DNA of 64,000 nt from Stenotrophomonas sp. NA06056 (GTDB lineage Bacteria; Pseudomonadota; Gammaproteobacteria; Xanthomonadales; Xanthomonadaceae), in assembly GCF_013364355.1 (NCBI RefSeq), contig NZ_CP054931.1:558001-622000 (forward strand). The letters are read 5' to 3'. Position numbers and translations under genes: made by a program. Under the pieces are notes generated by a model. It did not search any database. It had not been told where the DNA came from and worked only from the letters and a program-made list of their open reading frames with translations. The number at the start of each line of letters is the position of its first letter. Positions within the stretch are counted from its first letter, which is position 1. Shown in pieces: positions 17,554 through 27,900 of the stretch.

Positions 17554-17909
17554 ACATTCGTCCCATTCGCACAGAAGATGACTACCAGAACGCGTTGCGC
17601 GAGCTGGAGGCCTATTTCGACAACGAGCCCGCACTGGACAGTGAAGAAGGCGACCGGTTCGAGATTCTCGCCACCTTGGTGGAGGCCTACGAAGCGAAGC
17701 ATTACCCCATCGAGCTGCCGGACCCCATCGAGGCAATCCGCTTCCGCATGGAGCAGGGCGGTCTGACCGTCAAGGACCTGGTGCCCTCCATTGGTCAGCT
17801 CAACCGGGTGTATGAGGTATTGAATCGCAAGCGTGGATTGACCCTGGAGATGATCCGCAACCTGCACCGCAACCTCGGCATTCCGGCGGAAAGCCTGATC
17901 GGCCGCTGA
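17550..17909 (+). CDS. higA: HigA-family antitoxin
   Basis: 119 aa. An N-terminal toxin-binding region is followed by an HTH-like segment in the C-terminal half (about 70-112, with GGLTVKDLVPSIG and LNRKRGLTLEMIRNLH). HigA neutralises HigB and represses the operon by binding a palindrome in the promoter, here probably GTCCCAAATTGGGAC. Start overlaps the toxin stop (ATGA). The pair stands alone, with no transposase or integrase nearby. Confidence 0.9.
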   Translation: MNIRPIRTEDDYQNALRELEAYFDNEPALDSEEGDRFEILATLVEAYEAKHYPIELPDPIEAIRFRMEQGGLTVKDLVPSIGQLNRVYEVLNRKRGLTLEMIRNLHRNLGIPAESLIGR

Positions 17910-17995
17910 GGCCCATCCGGGGCGGGATGCGGTGTACGTAGCCTTGAGTCGGGCCTGCTAGAGTTGCAGCCAGCAACCACGTACCGGAACCGACC

Positions 17996-18430
17996 ATGGA
18001 CCACGAAACGCCGTTCGAACCCGCCAACGACCTGGAAGTGCGCCTGTTGCAGGCCCAGGATGGAACCCTCACGGCCTCGCAGTTCCTCGACGGCCTGCTG
18101 ACCGCGCCGGTGTTCGTGCTGTTGGACAAGGCCATCGGTGAGGACGGTGCCTGGGACGAGAGCATTTCGCCGCTGGTACTGACCAGCGAAGGCGGCGAGC
18201 CGATGTTCGCGGTGTTCACTGCGCCCGAGCGCGCGGAAATCTGGCACGAGCAGCTGCCGCAGTTCGCCCATGCCATGCCCATCGCGGTGCATGCGCTGCT
18301 GTCGGGCATCGGCGAGGGCGTTGGCCTGGTGCTGAACCCGGGCCTGGACGTGGGCATGGAGATGATCCCCGACGCGGTGGCGCAGCTGAAGGAACGTGCC
18401 GCGGCGATCACGCGTGGGATGGCGCACTGA
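17996..18430 (+). CDS. SseB-like protein
   Basis: 144 aa, a single SseB N-terminal-type domain. Features are the acidic N-terminus, TASQFLDGLLTAPVFVLLDK, and the MFAVFTAPERAEIW stretch typical of the family. SseB-like proteins are often annotated as enhanced-serine-sensitivity or type III accessory proteins, but most chromosomal copies have no known function. There is no signal peptide or membrane segment. It has its own gap of about 90 bp from higA and converges with cca across a SMAG repeat. Confidence 0.7.
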   Translation: MDHETPFEPANDLEVRLLQAQDGTLTASQFLDGLLTAPVFVLLDKAIGEDGAWDESISPLVLTSEGGEPMFAVFTAPERAEIWHEQLPQFAHAMPIAVHALLSGIGEGVGLVLNPGLDVGMEMIPDAVAQLKERAAAITRGMAH

Positions 18431-18448
18431 CAACGTGGATGCAGGGGG

Positions 18449-18472
18449 TGCCGGCCAGCGGCCGGCACTACC
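18449..18472. repeat. SMAG palindrome (TGCCGGCC type)
   Basis: TGCCGGCCAGCGGCCGGCA followed by CTAC, i.e. a GTAG-headed palindrome on the minus strand. It lies between the convergent ends of the SseB-like gene and cca. Confidence 0.8.
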
Positions 18473-18474
18473 TC

Positions 18475-19695
18475 TCAACGGGCGGCGGCGATGGCTTTCA
18501 CCCGCGCCTTGGCCAGCGCCTCACCAATGGCTGGACCCTTCAAATGGGTGGTATCCAGGTCACGCGCCTGCACTGACAACGCCGCCCGATGCAGGCGCTT
18601 CAGCGTTTTGCCCTGCGGGTAATCGCTGTCCTCGAAACCGAGCCGGCCGCGCTTGTCGGCCTCGCAGCACAGCGCGATGCGCGCCACGCGCTCGGGCCGG
18701 CGCAGCGCATCGCAGCGGCCCAGCAGCTCCAGCACGGTGGCATCGCGCAGCTCGTCGATGCGATGCACGTTCAGATGTTCGCGGCATACCGCCTCGGCCA
18801 ACTGCTGGTGCTCGGTCGGAATCTTCAGGCGCGCGCACAGTGCTTTCAGCGGCGTGATACCGCGCTGTTCGTGCATGATGTGGCGCGGCCATTCCCCGGG
18901 CGGGGTCAGGCCCTTGCCGAGGTCGTGGGTCAGTGCGGCGAAGCCAACCAGGTCATCGCCGGGCGCCAGCTTCGCGGCCATGTCGCTGACCATTTCCTGG
19001 TGGATGCCGGTATCGACTTCCGGATGGAATTCCGCGCGCTGCGGTACGCCGTACAACGCTTCCAGCTCTGGCAGGATCGGGCCCAGCGCGTGCGCGTCGT
19101 GCAGCGTACGCAGGAACGCGGACGGGCGTTCGCACACCAGTGCCTTGCGCAGTTCCTGCCACACACGTTCGGGCACCAGCGCGTCGAGCTCGCCACTGGC
19201 GGCAATCTCGCGCATCAGGTCCATGGTTTCCGGCGCGACGGTGAAACCGAGCGAAGCGAAGCGGGCCATGAAGCGCGCCGCGCGCAGCACGCGCAGCGGG
19301 TCTTCGACGAAGGCAGGGCCGACATGGCGCAGCACGCGCTGCTCGATATCGCGCACGCCACCATAGGGATCGACAAGCGCGCCAGTGTCTTCATCGCAGG
19401 CGATGGCATTGATGGTGAAGTCGCGGCGCAGCAGGTCTTCTTCCAACGTCACCGCCGGGTCGGCATCGACCACGAAGCCGCGGTAGCCACGGCCGGATTT
19501 GCGTTCGGTGCGCGCCAGCGCGTATTCCTCGCCGGTCTTCGGATGCAGGAACACGGGGAAATCACGGCCGACGGCGGTAAAGCCCTGCGCTTCCATCTGC
19601 GCGGGCGTGGCGCCGACGACGACCCAGTCACGGTCGCCGGCAGGGCGCTGCAGCAGGCGGTCGCGCACGGCGCCGCCGACAAGATAGATCTTCAT
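18475..19695 (-). CDS. cca: CCA-adding multifunctional tRNA nucleotidyltransferase
   Basis: 406 aa cytoplasmic enzyme. It adds or repairs the 3' CCA of tRNAs from CTP and ATP without a template. The class II head domain is at the start: [20 protein letters not shown] with the catalytic carboxylates in DRDWVVVG, then [16 protein letters not shown]. The neck motif [12 protein letters not shown] follows near 135. A C-terminal HD domain ([20 protein letters not shown], about 245-265) gives the phosphatase/phosphodiesterase activity of gammaproteobacterial Cca. The ATG at 19695 begins exactly at the conserved N-terminus; a longer frame to 19737 is not needed. It lies downstream of slt on the same strand. 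Confidence 0.95.
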   Translation of the reverse strand: MKIYLVGGAVRDRLLQRPAGDRDWVVVGATPAQMEAQGFTAVGRDFPVFLHPKTGEEYALARTERKSGRGYRGFVVDADPAVTLEEDLLRRDFTINAIACDEDTGALVDPYGGVRDIEQRVLRHVGPAFVEDPLRVLRAARFMARFASLGFTVAPETMDLMREIAASGELDALVPERVWQELRKALVCERPSAFLRTLHDAHALGPILPELEALYGVPQRAEFHPEVDTGIHQEMVSDMAAKLAPGDDLVGFAALTHDLGKGLTPPGEWPRHIMHEQRGITPLKALCARLKIPTEHQQLAEAVCREHLNVHRIDELRDATVLELLGRCDALRRPERVARIALCCEADKRGRLGFEDSDYPQGKTLKRLHRAALSVQARDLDTTHLKGPAIGEALAKARVKAIAAAR

Positions 19696-19721
19696 GGCCG
19701 GGATCATCGCATGCCCGACCT

Positions 19722-19801
19722 GTAGAGCCGAGCCCATGCTCGGCTGCTCGGGCGGTAGCGCTATCGGACAGGACAGCAGCCGAGCGTGGGCTCGGCTCTA
19801 C
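19722..19801. repeat. Inverted pair of SMAG palindromes (GAGCCGAGC type)
   Basis: GTAGAGCCGAGCCCATGCTC at 19722 onwards, and its inverse ending in GCTCGGCTCTAC at 19801. The two monomers can also pair with each other into one long hairpin. It lies between slt and cca, and may set mRNA ends. Confidence 0.85.
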
Positions 19802-19814
19802 AGAAGGCGGGCGA

Positions 19815-21788
19815 TCAATCCCCGCCCTGGTCGGCGTTGGCGGCGCAGGTGAAGGCCTTGCGCTTGTCCACCAGACGGCCCATCAGGCGGTCGCTCAGTG
19901 GCAATGCATCGCCGTTGAGTCGCCAGTCGTAGATCACGCTGAAGGCCAGCACGCGGGCTACGTACTCGCGCGTTTCCTTGTAGCTGATGGTCTCGATCCA
20001 CAGGTCCGGATCGAAGCCCGGGCGCTGGGTCTGCCAGCGTGCGGTCGGCGTCGGGCCCGCGTTGTAGGCGGCGATGGTGACGTAGGGCAGGCCGTCGTAC
20101 TTGTTCATCAGCTGCCGCAGGTACGCGGTGCCGATGGCGATGTTGGTGTCTGGGTCGTACAGGCTGTCAGCGCCGCCGTAGCCGGTCAGGCCGATGGACT
20201 TGGCCACACCAGCGCCGGTCGCGGGCAGCACCTGCATCAGGCCCATGGCGTTGGCAGGCGAACGCGCGCGCGGAGTGAAGGTGCTCTCGGCACGAATCTC
20301 TGCAGCCACCCAGGCCGGGTCGATTGCATTGCGTGCCGACTCGCGGCGGATGGTGGCGTCGTGGTGCAGCGGGAAGCGCAGGTCGTACAGGCGCTGCTCC
20401 TGCTTCTGCTTGCCGAGCGAGAACACCGCGCGGTCGAACCAGCCGTTGTCCTGCGCCACGCGCACCGCGAGGCGACGCTGGGTGTCATCGAAGCGCGACA
20501 GTGCGTTGTTCCATTCGGCCACCGCCCAGCCGGTGCGGTCGATCTGGTACAGCGCCATCGCCCGCTGGATGGCCGGATCGCGTGCCACCACGGCCTGCGC
20601 TTGCGCGCTGTCGTTGGGCTTCCACGGGCACAGGGTGTAGGGCTGCTGCAGCTTGTCCGCCGCCAGGAAGCCATGGAAGGTCGGCGCGCGGGCGGCTTCG
20701 CGGAACAGCGGCTGCGCCTGCTGTGCCTGGCCGGTCTTTTCCAGCATGCGGCCTTCGAAATAGCGCCAGCGCGAATCGTTGCGCTGGGTCGGGCCCATCT
20801 TGCGGATCGCTGCCAGCGTCGCCGGCCAATCGCCACGCGACATCGCCTCGCGTGCGCGCCATTCGTGCAGGCGTTCGTCGTAGACCGCATCGGGTACCGC
20901 ATTCAAGCGGCGGGCCGAATCGGGCAGGTAGGACGCGACCGTCCACAGGGCGATCTGGTAACGCACCTGGCCCTGCTGCTCGGCGCTCAGGCCCAGCGCC
21001 TGCGCGTACTGCGGCAGCTGCTGTTCGGTGGCGTCCGGGTCGGCCTTGGCCAGCTTGGCCAGGCCATCGGTGGCGATGCGCCGACTGCGCTCGTTGCGTG
21101 GCCAGTTCAGGGCACTGGCATTGGGCTTGTCGACGAAGGCGGCGTAGGCGGTGGCCTGTGCAAGATCACTGGCCGGCAGGCCGCGGGCGGCCGAGCGCAT
21201 CACCGCTGGCTGCTGGGCATCGGCCGCGGCATCGATACGTTCCCAGCGCAGGGCATCGCTCATGCCGCCCTGCGCCTGCAGCACGGCGAATACGGCGTCG
21301 CAGGCATCGGGCAGCGATTTGCCGTTCTTGCGCCACAGGTCCTGCGCTTCGCCAATCCACTGCGGGTCCACCTTGCCGGTGGCCTGGCGTGCTGTCAGCT
21401 GCGCACAGCGCAGGCCGAGGTTGTCGGTCGGAACCCAGTTGGCCAGCAGCGTCGGCCAGTCCTGCCGGCGTGCGACAGAGGGCAACCAGGCGCTGCGGAA
21501 GCTGTTGGCCACGGCCTGGCCCTGGTAGCGCTTGAGGAAGGCCTGTGCCTGCGCGGTATCGACGGTGTCGATGTTGCGCCGCAGGTTGGCGAACTCCAGC
21601 CAGCCATACGCTGGATGGCGGCTGAGCGCGGCGGCCTGGCCAGGGTCGAACTGCCCACGTTCGGCGGCCGCGATGGCGGCCTTCAACTGGGCGTTCTGGG
21701 CATCGAGGGATTGGGCGCTCGCGCAGCCGATCAGCAGCGTGGTGGCCAGCGGGAGCAGGGACAGGGCGGTCGAAGATCGTCGGGTCAT
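19815..21788 (-). CDS. slt: Soluble lytic murein transglycosylase
   Basis: 657 aa periplasmic enzyme that cleaves peptidoglycan glycan strands with formation of 1,6-anhydromuramic acid. A signal sequence (about 1-26, LLIGCASA) is followed by a long alpha-helical superhelix. The C-terminal lysozyme-like domain (about 480-620) has the catalytic Glu in AEIRAESTFTPRARS, NAMGLMQVLPATG and YVTIAAYNAGPTPT. LLIGC fits a lipobox, so it might be lipid-anchored, although Slt70 itself is soluble. The ATG at 21788 is preferred over 21800 because it starts a standard signal peptide; no strong Shine-Dalgarno distinguishes them. It is divergent from the ExbD gene. Confidence 0.92.
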   Translation of the reverse strand: MTRRSSTALSLLPLATTLLIGCASAQSLDAQNAQLKAAIAAAERGQFDPGQAAALSRHPAYGWLEFANLRRNIDTVDTAQAQAFLKRYQGQAVANSFRSAWLPSVARRQDWPTLLANWVPTDNLGLRCAQLTARQATGKVDPQWIGEAQDLWRKNGKSLPDACDAVFAVLQAQGGMSDALRWERIDAAADAQQPAVMRSAARGLPASDLAQATAYAAFVDKPNASALNWPRNERSRRIATDGLAKLAKADPDATEQQLPQYAQALGLSAEQQGQVRYQIALWTVASYLPDSARRLNAVPDAVYDERLHEWRAREAMSRGDWPATLAAIRKMGPTQRNDSRWRYFEGRMLEKTGQAQQAQPLFREAARAPTFHGFLAADKLQQPYTLCPWKPNDSAQAQAVVARDPAIQRAMALYQIDRTGWAVAEWNNALSRFDDTQRRLAVRVAQDNGWFDRAVFSLGKQKQEQRLYDLRFPLHHDATIRRESARNAIDPAWVAAEIRAESTFTPRARSPANAMGLMQVLPATGAGVAKSIGLTGYGGADSLYDPDTNIAIGTAYLRQLMNKYDGLPYVTIAAYNAGPTPTARWQTQRPGFDPDLWIETISYKETREYVARVLAFSVIYDWRLNGDALPLSDRLMGRLVDKRKAFTCAANADQGGD

Positions 21789-21951
21789 GGCGACCAGCAT
21801 AGCGGGCGGTGGCTGAATTCAGTTTCGCACTGTGTACACGGCTGACGATGGCAACGACAGCTGAATGATGAGGTGATCCGCACTGCCGCGCGGCGGGCCA
21901 CCCGGCGTAGGTTTGGGCTGGGGCAACGGGCCCTGCTGCAGGGAGCGGCAC

Positions 21952-22359
21952 ATGGCATTCAGTAGCGCAGGAAGAAGCGGCCCACTGGCGGACATCAACG
22001 TCACGCCACTGGTGGATGTGATGCTGGTGTTGTTGATCATCTTCATCGTGACCGCGCCGATGTTGTCACGGCCGATCAACGTGCAGTTGCCGCAGGCCAC
22101 CGATCGCGTGGTTGATCGTCCCGAGCCGCCGCCGCCGATCGAGCTGCGGCTGGATGCGTCCAGCCAGTTGAGCTGGGACGGGCAGCCGATGGCCATCGGC
22201 GATCTGCAGTCGCGCCTGCAGGCGCAGGCCAGCGAGCATGCCGGCAACCTGCCGCAGCTGCGCATCAGCACCGATCCGTCGGCAGAGTACGACGGCATGG
22301 CCAAGATCCTGGCGGCCGCGGAAGCCACCGGCATGGAACGCATCGCGTTCGTGCAGTGA
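21952..22359 (+). CDS. ExbD/TolR-family biopolymer transport protein
   Basis: 135 aa. The N-terminal DINVTPLVDVMLVLLIIFIVTAPML is the single membrane helix with the conserved proton-pathway Asp (about residue 21). The rest is a periplasmic domain ending in a TGMERIAFVQ strand. ExbD works with ExbB to energise TonB. Here no exbB or tonB gene is adjacent, so this is an orphan copy. AGGGAG precedes the ATG. A 10-bp hairpin follows it. The TonB receptor gene starts 257 bp downstream, which suggests a functional link. Confidence 0.9.
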   Translation: MAFSSAGRSGPLADINVTPLVDVMLVLLIIFIVTAPMLSRPINVQLPQATDRVVDRPEPPPPIELRLDASSQLSWDGQPMAIGDLQSRLQAQASEHAGNLPQLRISTDPSAEYDGMAKILAAAEATGMERIAFVQ

Positions 22360-22372
22360 GCGCTTCACCGAT

Positions 22373-22396
22373 GCGGCCCTCCTGATGGAGGGCCGC
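22373..22396 (+). terminator. Hairpin after the ExbD gene
   Basis: Perfect 10-bp GC-rich stem (GCGGCCCTCC with GGAGGGCCGC, loop TGAT) 14 bp after the stop codon. No T-run follows, so it may be an mRNA-stabilising end more than a strong terminator. Confidence 0.6.
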
Positions 22397-22459
22397 ACTT
22401 GGCAGCAGGTGCTCATGAAGCGGCCGATGTCGATCCCGGCTTTCGGTGAATACGTCGCT

Positions 22460-22492
22460 ATTTGACGACATCTGCTTTCAGAATCGTCAAAT
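22460..22492. promoter_or_regulatory. Inverted repeat upstream of TonB receptor
   Basis: ATTTGACGA (22460-22468) and TCGTCAAAT (22484-22492), 9-bp perfect arms with a 15-bp spacer. It lies about 125 bp before the receptor start in an A/T-rich stretch; TTGACG fits a -35 hexamer. It could be an operator for an unknown regulator. Confidence 0.45.
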
Positions 22493-22616
22493 TCGCGTGA
22501 AATAGTGTCGGGCATCACGCCGCGATTTTTACCACTTGTTTACAAAGGAGACGCTGCCGCCATGCAGGGGGGAGCGCGGTAGTCCATGTCCCGACATTCC
22601 TTTGGAGAGAGAGCGA

Positions 22617-25481
22617 ATGAATTACCTGCACCACCGCCCCTTGGCGGTTGCCGTCGCGCTGTGCGTGACCGCCCTGGCACCGTTGGGTGCTGCTGCCCAA
22701 TCGACCACCACCAATCTGGACGCGATCGAAGTCACCGGCACCCGCATCAAGCGTGCTGAAGTGGAAGGCCAGGTGCCGGTCCAGACCCTCAATCGCGCCG
22801 ACATCGAACGCACCGGTCTGACCTCGATTGGTGAAGTGCTGCAGCAGCTGACCGGCTCGGGCTCGGCGCTCAATGCCAAGTTCAATTCGTCGGGCAACTT
22901 TGGTTTCCCGCCCGACGGCAGTGGCGTCGGCGCGGGTTCGGCGCAGGTGGACCTGCGCCACCTGGGTGCCAAGCGTGTATTGGTGCTGGTTGATGGCATC
23001 CGCTGGGTCAACGAATCCTCGGCGTCGGGCGTAGGCTCGGCCACCGATCTCAATACCATTCCGCTGGCCATCGTTGAACGCATCGAAGTGCTGGAGGACG
23101 GTGCGTCATCGCTGTACGGCTCCGATGCCATCGCCGGTGTGGTCAACATCATCACCCGCCGCGATTTCGATGGCGGGCAGGTAACGTTGAACTATGGCCA
23201 GTACGGCAAGGGCGATGGCACGCAGAAGGGCGTGGACCTGGCCTGGGGCAAGAGCGGCGACCGTTACAGCCTGTTCCTGGGGGCCAGCTGGACCAAGCAG
23301 GACCCGGTGTATGCGAAGGACCGCGAGCAGTCGCGCTTCCCGATCCCCGGCACCGGCCTGGCCTTCGGCAGCGGCGGCATTCCGCAGGGGCGCTTTGCCT
23401 TCGTCGATCCCAACACCGGTGCCGAACAGGACATCGTGCCCAACACCGGCGTGAGCAGCCCGCGTTACGACGGCAGCGCCGGCTGCAACCGCACCGACGA
23501 CTACCACTGCTTCACCAGCGCCGACCGCTTCAACTTCGCCGAATACAACATGGTGCTGACGCCGTCGGAGCGTAAGGGCCTGTTCGGCCAGTTCCGCTTC
23601 GACATCACCGACAACGTGCAGTGGTACGTCAAAGCGCTGGGCAACCGCCGCGAGTCGACCAACCAGGCCGGCCCGGAGCCGCTGTTCTTCGGCCCCGACG
23701 GCGCCACCGGCAATCCGCTGGCCGACAACATCGTGGTCTCGGCCCTGAACCCGTACAACCCGTTCGGCTTCGACCTGGTGTCGTCGGGCAACATGAGCCT
23801 GATCGGTCGCCGCCCGGTGGAAGGCGGCGCGCGCGTGTTCGAGCAGAAAGTGGACACCAGCTACTTCGCCACCGGCCTGGTCGGCAACTTCCAGGCGGCC
23901 GACCGCAGCTGGTACTGGGACGTCAACGGCATGTACAGCAAGAACAAGGCCGAGCAGACCAACTACGGCAGCTACAACATCTACAACGTCAACATGGCGC
24001 TGGGTGATCCGGCGGTGTGCGCGGCCACGCCAGGCTGTGTGCCGCTGAACATCTTCGGGGGTGTCGGTTCGATCACGCCGGACATGCTGAAGTGGATCCA
24101 GCCAGTGGTGCGCGATCGCAGCCAGAACGAGCTGAGCCTGTTCACCGCCAACCTGTCCAGCGATCTGTTCACGCTGCCGGCCGGCCCGGTGTCCTTCGCC
24201 ACCGGCGTCGAACACCGCAGGTACAAAGGCTCGTACCAGCCTGACCCGCTGACGGTGATCGGCCACTACAACGGCGTGCCGTCGCAGCCGACGTCCGGCT
24301 CCTACGACGTCAACGAAGCGTATCTGGAGTTGAGCGTGCCGATCTTCGCCGACTCGGCACTGGGCAAGAAGCTGGACCTGAGTCTGGCCGGCCGCTACTC
24401 GGATTACTCGACCTTCGGTGGTGAGTTCACGCCCAAGTACGGCCTGCGCTGGCAGGTGACCGATGACTTCGTGCTGCGTACCACTTACGCCGAAGGCTTC
24501 CGCGCACCGTCGATCGGCGAGTTGTACGGTTCGGCGGCGCGCGCCGACCTGCAGTTGTTCGATCCCTGCTCGATCGGCCTGGGCGGGACGCCGCCACGAG
24601 GCAGTGCGGCCAACTGTGCTGCGTTGGGTGTGCCGGCGGGCTTCCAGCAGGCCAACTCGCAGATCTCGGTGACCACCGGCGGCAACCGCGAGCTGGAACC
24701 GGAGCAGTCGCGCAGCTTCAGTGCCGGCTTCGTGTGGAGCCCCTGGTTCGGCAACGATGCATCGTGGTCGGAGCGCTTCGATGTGGAAGTGACCTTCTAC
24801 CGCCACAACATCGATGGCGCGATCCAGGCGATCAACGCGCAGACCCAGCTGGACCTGTGCGTGGATACGCTGGACCCGATCTACTGCGACGGCATCACCC
24901 GTGCCAGCACCGGTGCGGTCAGCAGCTTCAACAACCGCCTGACCAACCTGGGGTCGATCAAGACCGACGGCTGGGACGTGGACCTGTTCTGGACCCTGCC
25001 GCAGAGCTCGATCGGCCAGTTCAAGCTGGGCTGGAAGAACACCTTCGTCGGCCGCTACGAAGCCACCGGCGCGGCCGGCCAGCGGCAGCCACAGAAGCCG
25101 GGCATGGAAGTGGCTGACAGTTCGATTCCGGAATGGACCAGTAACGCCAGCATCGGTTGGACGCTGGACAACTGGAGTGCCAACTGGACGGTACGCCACA
25201 TTTCCGAACTGACTGAAGACTGCGGTGACGCCGTGGCGTTCCCGGTGTGCAGCAACCAGGCCGCTGGCACCAACACGCTGTCGGCCACAACCTTCCACGA
25301 CATGCAGGTGGGCTACAAGATCGACTGGATGAAGGGGCTGCAGCTGACCGCCGGTCTGAACAACGTGTTCGACAAGGATCCGCCGATCTGCCTGTCGTGC
25401 TCGTTGAACGGCTATGACGCATCGACCTACGACATCCCGCGTGGCCGTTACTGGTACCTGCGCGCGGACCTGCGGTTCTGA
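22617..25481 (+). CDS. TonB-dependent receptor
   Basis: 954 aa outer-membrane receptor. Signal peptide about 1-28 (LAPLGAAAQ), TonB-box-like region ([12 protein letters not shown]) and plug domain ([13 protein letters not shown] through [19 protein letters not shown], about 55-180) are visible. The beta-barrel ends in YLRADLRF with terminal Phe. Barrel features such as [16 protein letters not shown] and [16 protein letters not shown] are typical of large xanthomonad receptors. Cysteine pairs in extracellular-loop regions (for example around CNRTDDYHC) suggest disulfide-stabilised loops. The ligand is unknown; nothing links it to sugars or iron. A GGAG-containing purine run precedes the ATG at 22617. 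Confidence 0.9.
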   Translation: MNYLHHRPLAVAVALCVTALAPLGAAAQSTTTNLDAIEVTGTRIKRAEVEGQVPVQTLNRADIERTGLTSIGEVLQQLTGSGSALNAKFNSSGNFGFPPDGSGVGAGSAQVDLRHLGAKRVLVLVDGIRWVNESSASGVGSATDLNTIPLAIVERIEVLEDGASSLYGSDAIAGVVNIITRRDFDGGQVTLNYGQYGKGDGTQKGVDLAWGKSGDRYSLFLGASWTKQDPVYAKDREQSRFPIPGTGLAFGSGGIPQGRFAFVDPNTGAEQDIVPNTGVSSPRYDGSAGCNRTDDYHCFTSADRFNFAEYNMVLTPSERKGLFGQFRFDITDNVQWYVKALGNRRESTNQAGPEPLFFGPDGATGNPLADNIVVSALNPYNPFGFDLVSSGNMSLIGRRPVEGGARVFEQKVDTSYFATGLVGNFQAADRSWYWDVNGMYSKNKAEQTNYGSYNIYNVNMALGDPAVCAATPGCVPLNIFGGVGSITPDMLKWIQPVVRDRSQNELSLFTANLSSDLFTLPAGPVSFATGVEHRRYKGSYQPDPLTVIGHYNGVPSQPTSGSYDVNEAYLELSVPIFADSALGKKLDLSLAGRYSDYSTFGGEFTPKYGLRWQVTDDFVLRTTYAEGFRAPSIGELYGSAARADLQLFDPCSIGLGGTPPRGSAANCAALGVPAGFQQANSQISVTTGGNRELEPEQSRSFSAGFVWSPWFGNDASWSERFDVEVTFYRHNIDGAIQAINAQTQLDLCVDTLDPIYCDGITRASTGAVSSFNNRLTNLGSIKTDGWDVDLFWTLPQSSIGQFKLGWKNTFVGRYEATGAAGQRQPQKPGMEVADSSIPEWTSNASIGWTLDNWSANWTVRHISELTEDCGDAVAFPVCSNQAAGTNTLSATTFHDMQVGYKIDWMKGLQLTAGLNNVFDKDPPICLSCSLNGYDASTYDIPRGRYWYLRADLRF

Positions 25482-25524
25482 TGAAGGGACGGCGCCGGGC
25501 TCAGCCCGGCATCCCCATGTGGAT

Positions 25525-25598
25525 GTAGAGCCGAGCCCATGCTCGGCTTGATCGCCCACAACGTTGCGAAAGGCAGCCGAGCATGGGCTCGGCTCTAC
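25525..25598. repeat. Inverted pair of SMAG palindromes (GAGCCGAGC type)
   Basis: GTAG-headed monomers at 25525-25549 and, inverted, at 25575-25598, between two convergent receptor genes. They are preceded by a separate GCCGGGC/GCCCGGC hairpin near 25493-25510. The unit probably serves as a bidirectional transcript end. Confidence 0.85.
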
Positions 25599-25628
25599 AG
25601 GTGCGGGGCGATCGTGCCCCGCGCCTGC

Positions 25629-27788
25629 TCAGAACGACCAGGTAAAGGTCAGCGAACCATTGCGACCATCGCCATACGCACCGTAACCGTTGATCTGCGA
25701 CAGGTACTTCTTGTCCAGCAGGTTGTTGAGGTTGGCCTGCACGCTGAACTCCGGCGAGATGCGGTAGCGCACGAAGGCGCTGACCAGGGCGTAGCCGCTC
25801 TGTTCGATGCGGCCGTAGGCCGGTACCGGGTAGTAGATGCGGTTCTGCCAGTTGGCGCCGCCACCGACGGTCAGTTCCTGCAGCGACTGCGGGGTGTAGC
25901 TGGTGAACAGCTTCAGCGCGGTCTGCGGCAGGTTGGTGTTGATGTCGGCGTCGTTGATGTCCTTGGCCACGTAACGCGAAGCACCGAAGGTGGCATTCCA
26001 GCCCGGGGCCAGTTCGCCGTTCAGTTCGAACTCGAAGCCACGGCTGACCGTGCCGCGCGCGGCGCGATAGGCGAATTCGTTCGGACTGCCCTGCACGGGC
26101 TCACCGGTGGCCTGGCCGACGTTGTCCTGTTCGATGCGGAACACGGCCAGCGAGGCGTTCAGGCGGTTGTCGAACCATGCGCCCTTGACGCCCACTTCGT
26201 AGCTCTTGCCATCGACCGGATCGAGGTAGCTGCCGTTGCGGTCCTTCAGCGTCTGCGGCTGGAAGATTTCGGTGTAGCTGGCGTAGGTCGAGTACGTGTC
26301 GTTGATGTCGAACACCAGGCCGGCATACGGCGTGGTGACCTTGTGCGCGCGGTCGGCGCCTTCACCTTCGCTCTTCCAGTCGGTGTAGCGGGCGCCGATG
26401 ATCAGCTTCAGCGGGTCAGCCAGCGACAGGCGTGCAGCGGCATAGCCGGCCTTCTGGGTGATGGTGCCTTCGCTGGCCAGGGCCAGTGGGTTCCAGTTCG
26501 GCTCGCTGATGTTGCCGGTCCAGTTCAGGTAGCTGGTGAACGGGTCCCAGGTCTGGCCGGCGCCACCAACCTGATAGTCGCCGTAGTTGGCGTAATCGCG
26601 CTTGTTGTAGCTCAGGCCGGCCATGAACTGGTGTTCGCGGCCGAACAGCTGGAACGGACCGTCAACGTAGCCATCAACGCCGGTGACCTTGCGCTCGGTG
26701 TTGTAGAAGCCCGCTGACGGCGAGATGCCGGCGCCGGTGGTCTTGTCGAAGCTCGACGCGCCGGTGGTCCAATCGTTGTACGCGGGGTAGAACAGCTTGT
26801 CGTCGGCCTGGGTCTCGTCATGCGTCGCGCCGATCTTGAACTTCCAGCCGTTGCTGAAGGCGTGCTGGAGGGTGGCAAAGGCGCGCTTGCTGGTGGTGTC
26901 CCAGTAGGTCCAGTTCGGGCTGGCGTTGAACGATTCGTCGTAGGGCGTCGCGCTGCCGTCGGAGTACAGCATCGGGAAGCCGCCCCAGGTCGCGCCGTTG
27001 GCGCGCTTCTGCTGGTAGTCGTAGCCCACGCTCAGCTGCGTGTCCGGGGTCAGGTCGGCATCGATGACTGCATAGCCCAGGGTCTTGCGCTGGTTGTAAC
27101 GGTCCATCTGGCCGTCGGTATCCAGGTAGCTGCCGATCACACGGCCACGCACGGTGCCGCTGGCATTGAGCGCGCTGCCCACGTCCACGGTGGTGCGGGT
27201 GCGGCCCCAGCTGCCGACGTTCACCGACACGCTGCCGGTCAACTCGGCGATGTCGGCATGCTTGCGGATCAGGTTCACCGACGCCGACGGATTGCCGGCA
27301 CCGCTGAGCAGGCCGGTGGCACCACGGACCACTTCCACGCGGTCGTACAGCGCCAGGTCCAGGCCGGAGTCACCGTAGCTCCAGTTCTGCACCATCTGCG
27401 TGGGCAGGCCATCGAACTGGTAGGCATCGATGTAGAAACCACGCGCGTAGAACTCGGTGCGCTCGCTGTCGGACTGGGTGCTGGTCACGCCGGTGGTGTT
27501 GCCCAGCACGTCGATGATGTCATCAAGGTTCTGATCTTCGATGCGCTGGTGGCTGATGATGCTGATCGACTGCGGAATCTCGCGCGGCGCCAGATCGAAG
27601 CGGGTACCGGCCGACGTGCGGCGCACCGAGTAGCCTTCGGCGCGCTCACCCTTCACTACCACCTTGTCGAGGGTGGTCGGGTCGGCGGCGGTTTCGGCGA
27701 GAGCGGCCGGGGCGGTGGCGCAGAGCGCGACGAGCACGGCAACGGACAGCTGCTGTGGCTGCGGGAGGCGGAGGGTGCGGGGGATCAT
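25629..27788 (-). CDS. TonB-dependent siderophore receptor (FhuE-like)
   Basis: 719 aa outer-membrane receptor for ferric siderophores, probably hydroxamates of the coprogen/rhodotorulate type. Signal peptide about 1-31 (APAALAE) is followed by the TonB box region (DKVVVKGER), then the siderophore-receptor plug signature REIPQSISIISHQRIEDQ and GLLSGAGNPSASVNLIRK. Barrel motifs YASYTEIFQPQTLKDRNG and the final LNNLLDKKYL and LTFTWSF match FhuE/FpvA/FoxA receptors. Length fits. The ATG at 27788 begins a standard signal peptide. A Fur-like box lies 113 bp upstream. It converges with another TonB receptor gene. Confidence 0.9.
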   Translation of the reverse strand: MIPRTLRLPQPQQLSVAVLVALCATAPAALAETAADPTTLDKVVVKGERAEGYSVRRTSAGTRFDLAPREIPQSISIISHQRIEDQNLDDIIDVLGNTTGVTSTQSDSERTEFYARGFYIDAYQFDGLPTQMVQNWSYGDSGLDLALYDRVEVVRGATGLLSGAGNPSASVNLIRKHADIAELTGSVSVNVGSWGRTRTTVDVGSALNASGTVRGRVIGSYLDTDGQMDRYNQRKTLGYAVIDADLTPDTQLSVGYDYQQKRANGATWGGFPMLYSDGSATPYDESFNASPNWTYWDTTSKRAFATLQHAFSNGWKFKIGATHDETQADDKLFYPAYNDWTTGASSFDKTTGAGISPSAGFYNTERKVTGVDGYVDGPFQLFGREHQFMAGLSYNKRDYANYGDYQVGGAGQTWDPFTSYLNWTGNISEPNWNPLALASEGTITQKAGYAAARLSLADPLKLIIGARYTDWKSEGEGADRAHKVTTPYAGLVFDINDTYSTYASYTEIFQPQTLKDRNGSYLDPVDGKSYEVGVKGAWFDNRLNASLAVFRIEQDNVGQATGEPVQGSPNEFAYRAARGTVSRGFEFELNGELAPGWNATFGASRYVAKDINDADINTNLPQTALKLFTSYTPQSLQELTVGGGANWQNRIYYPVPAYGRIEQSGYALVSAFVRYRISPEFSVQANLNNLLDKKYLSQINGYGAYGDGRNGSLTFTWSF

Positions 27789-27900
27789 GGCGGTTCCTGG
27801 ACAAACACGCGCGTTCGGCCGGCATCCAGGAGGCGAGGCGCTACGGGTGGGGGAAGGGCGGGCAGGCCGTCCTGGCACCACCTGAAACGAAAGAAATGGT

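Noticed and set aside
17251..17909. Prophage or integron as source of higBA
   Set aside because: No integrase, attachment repeat or change in base composition is visible; it may still have been acquired long ago.
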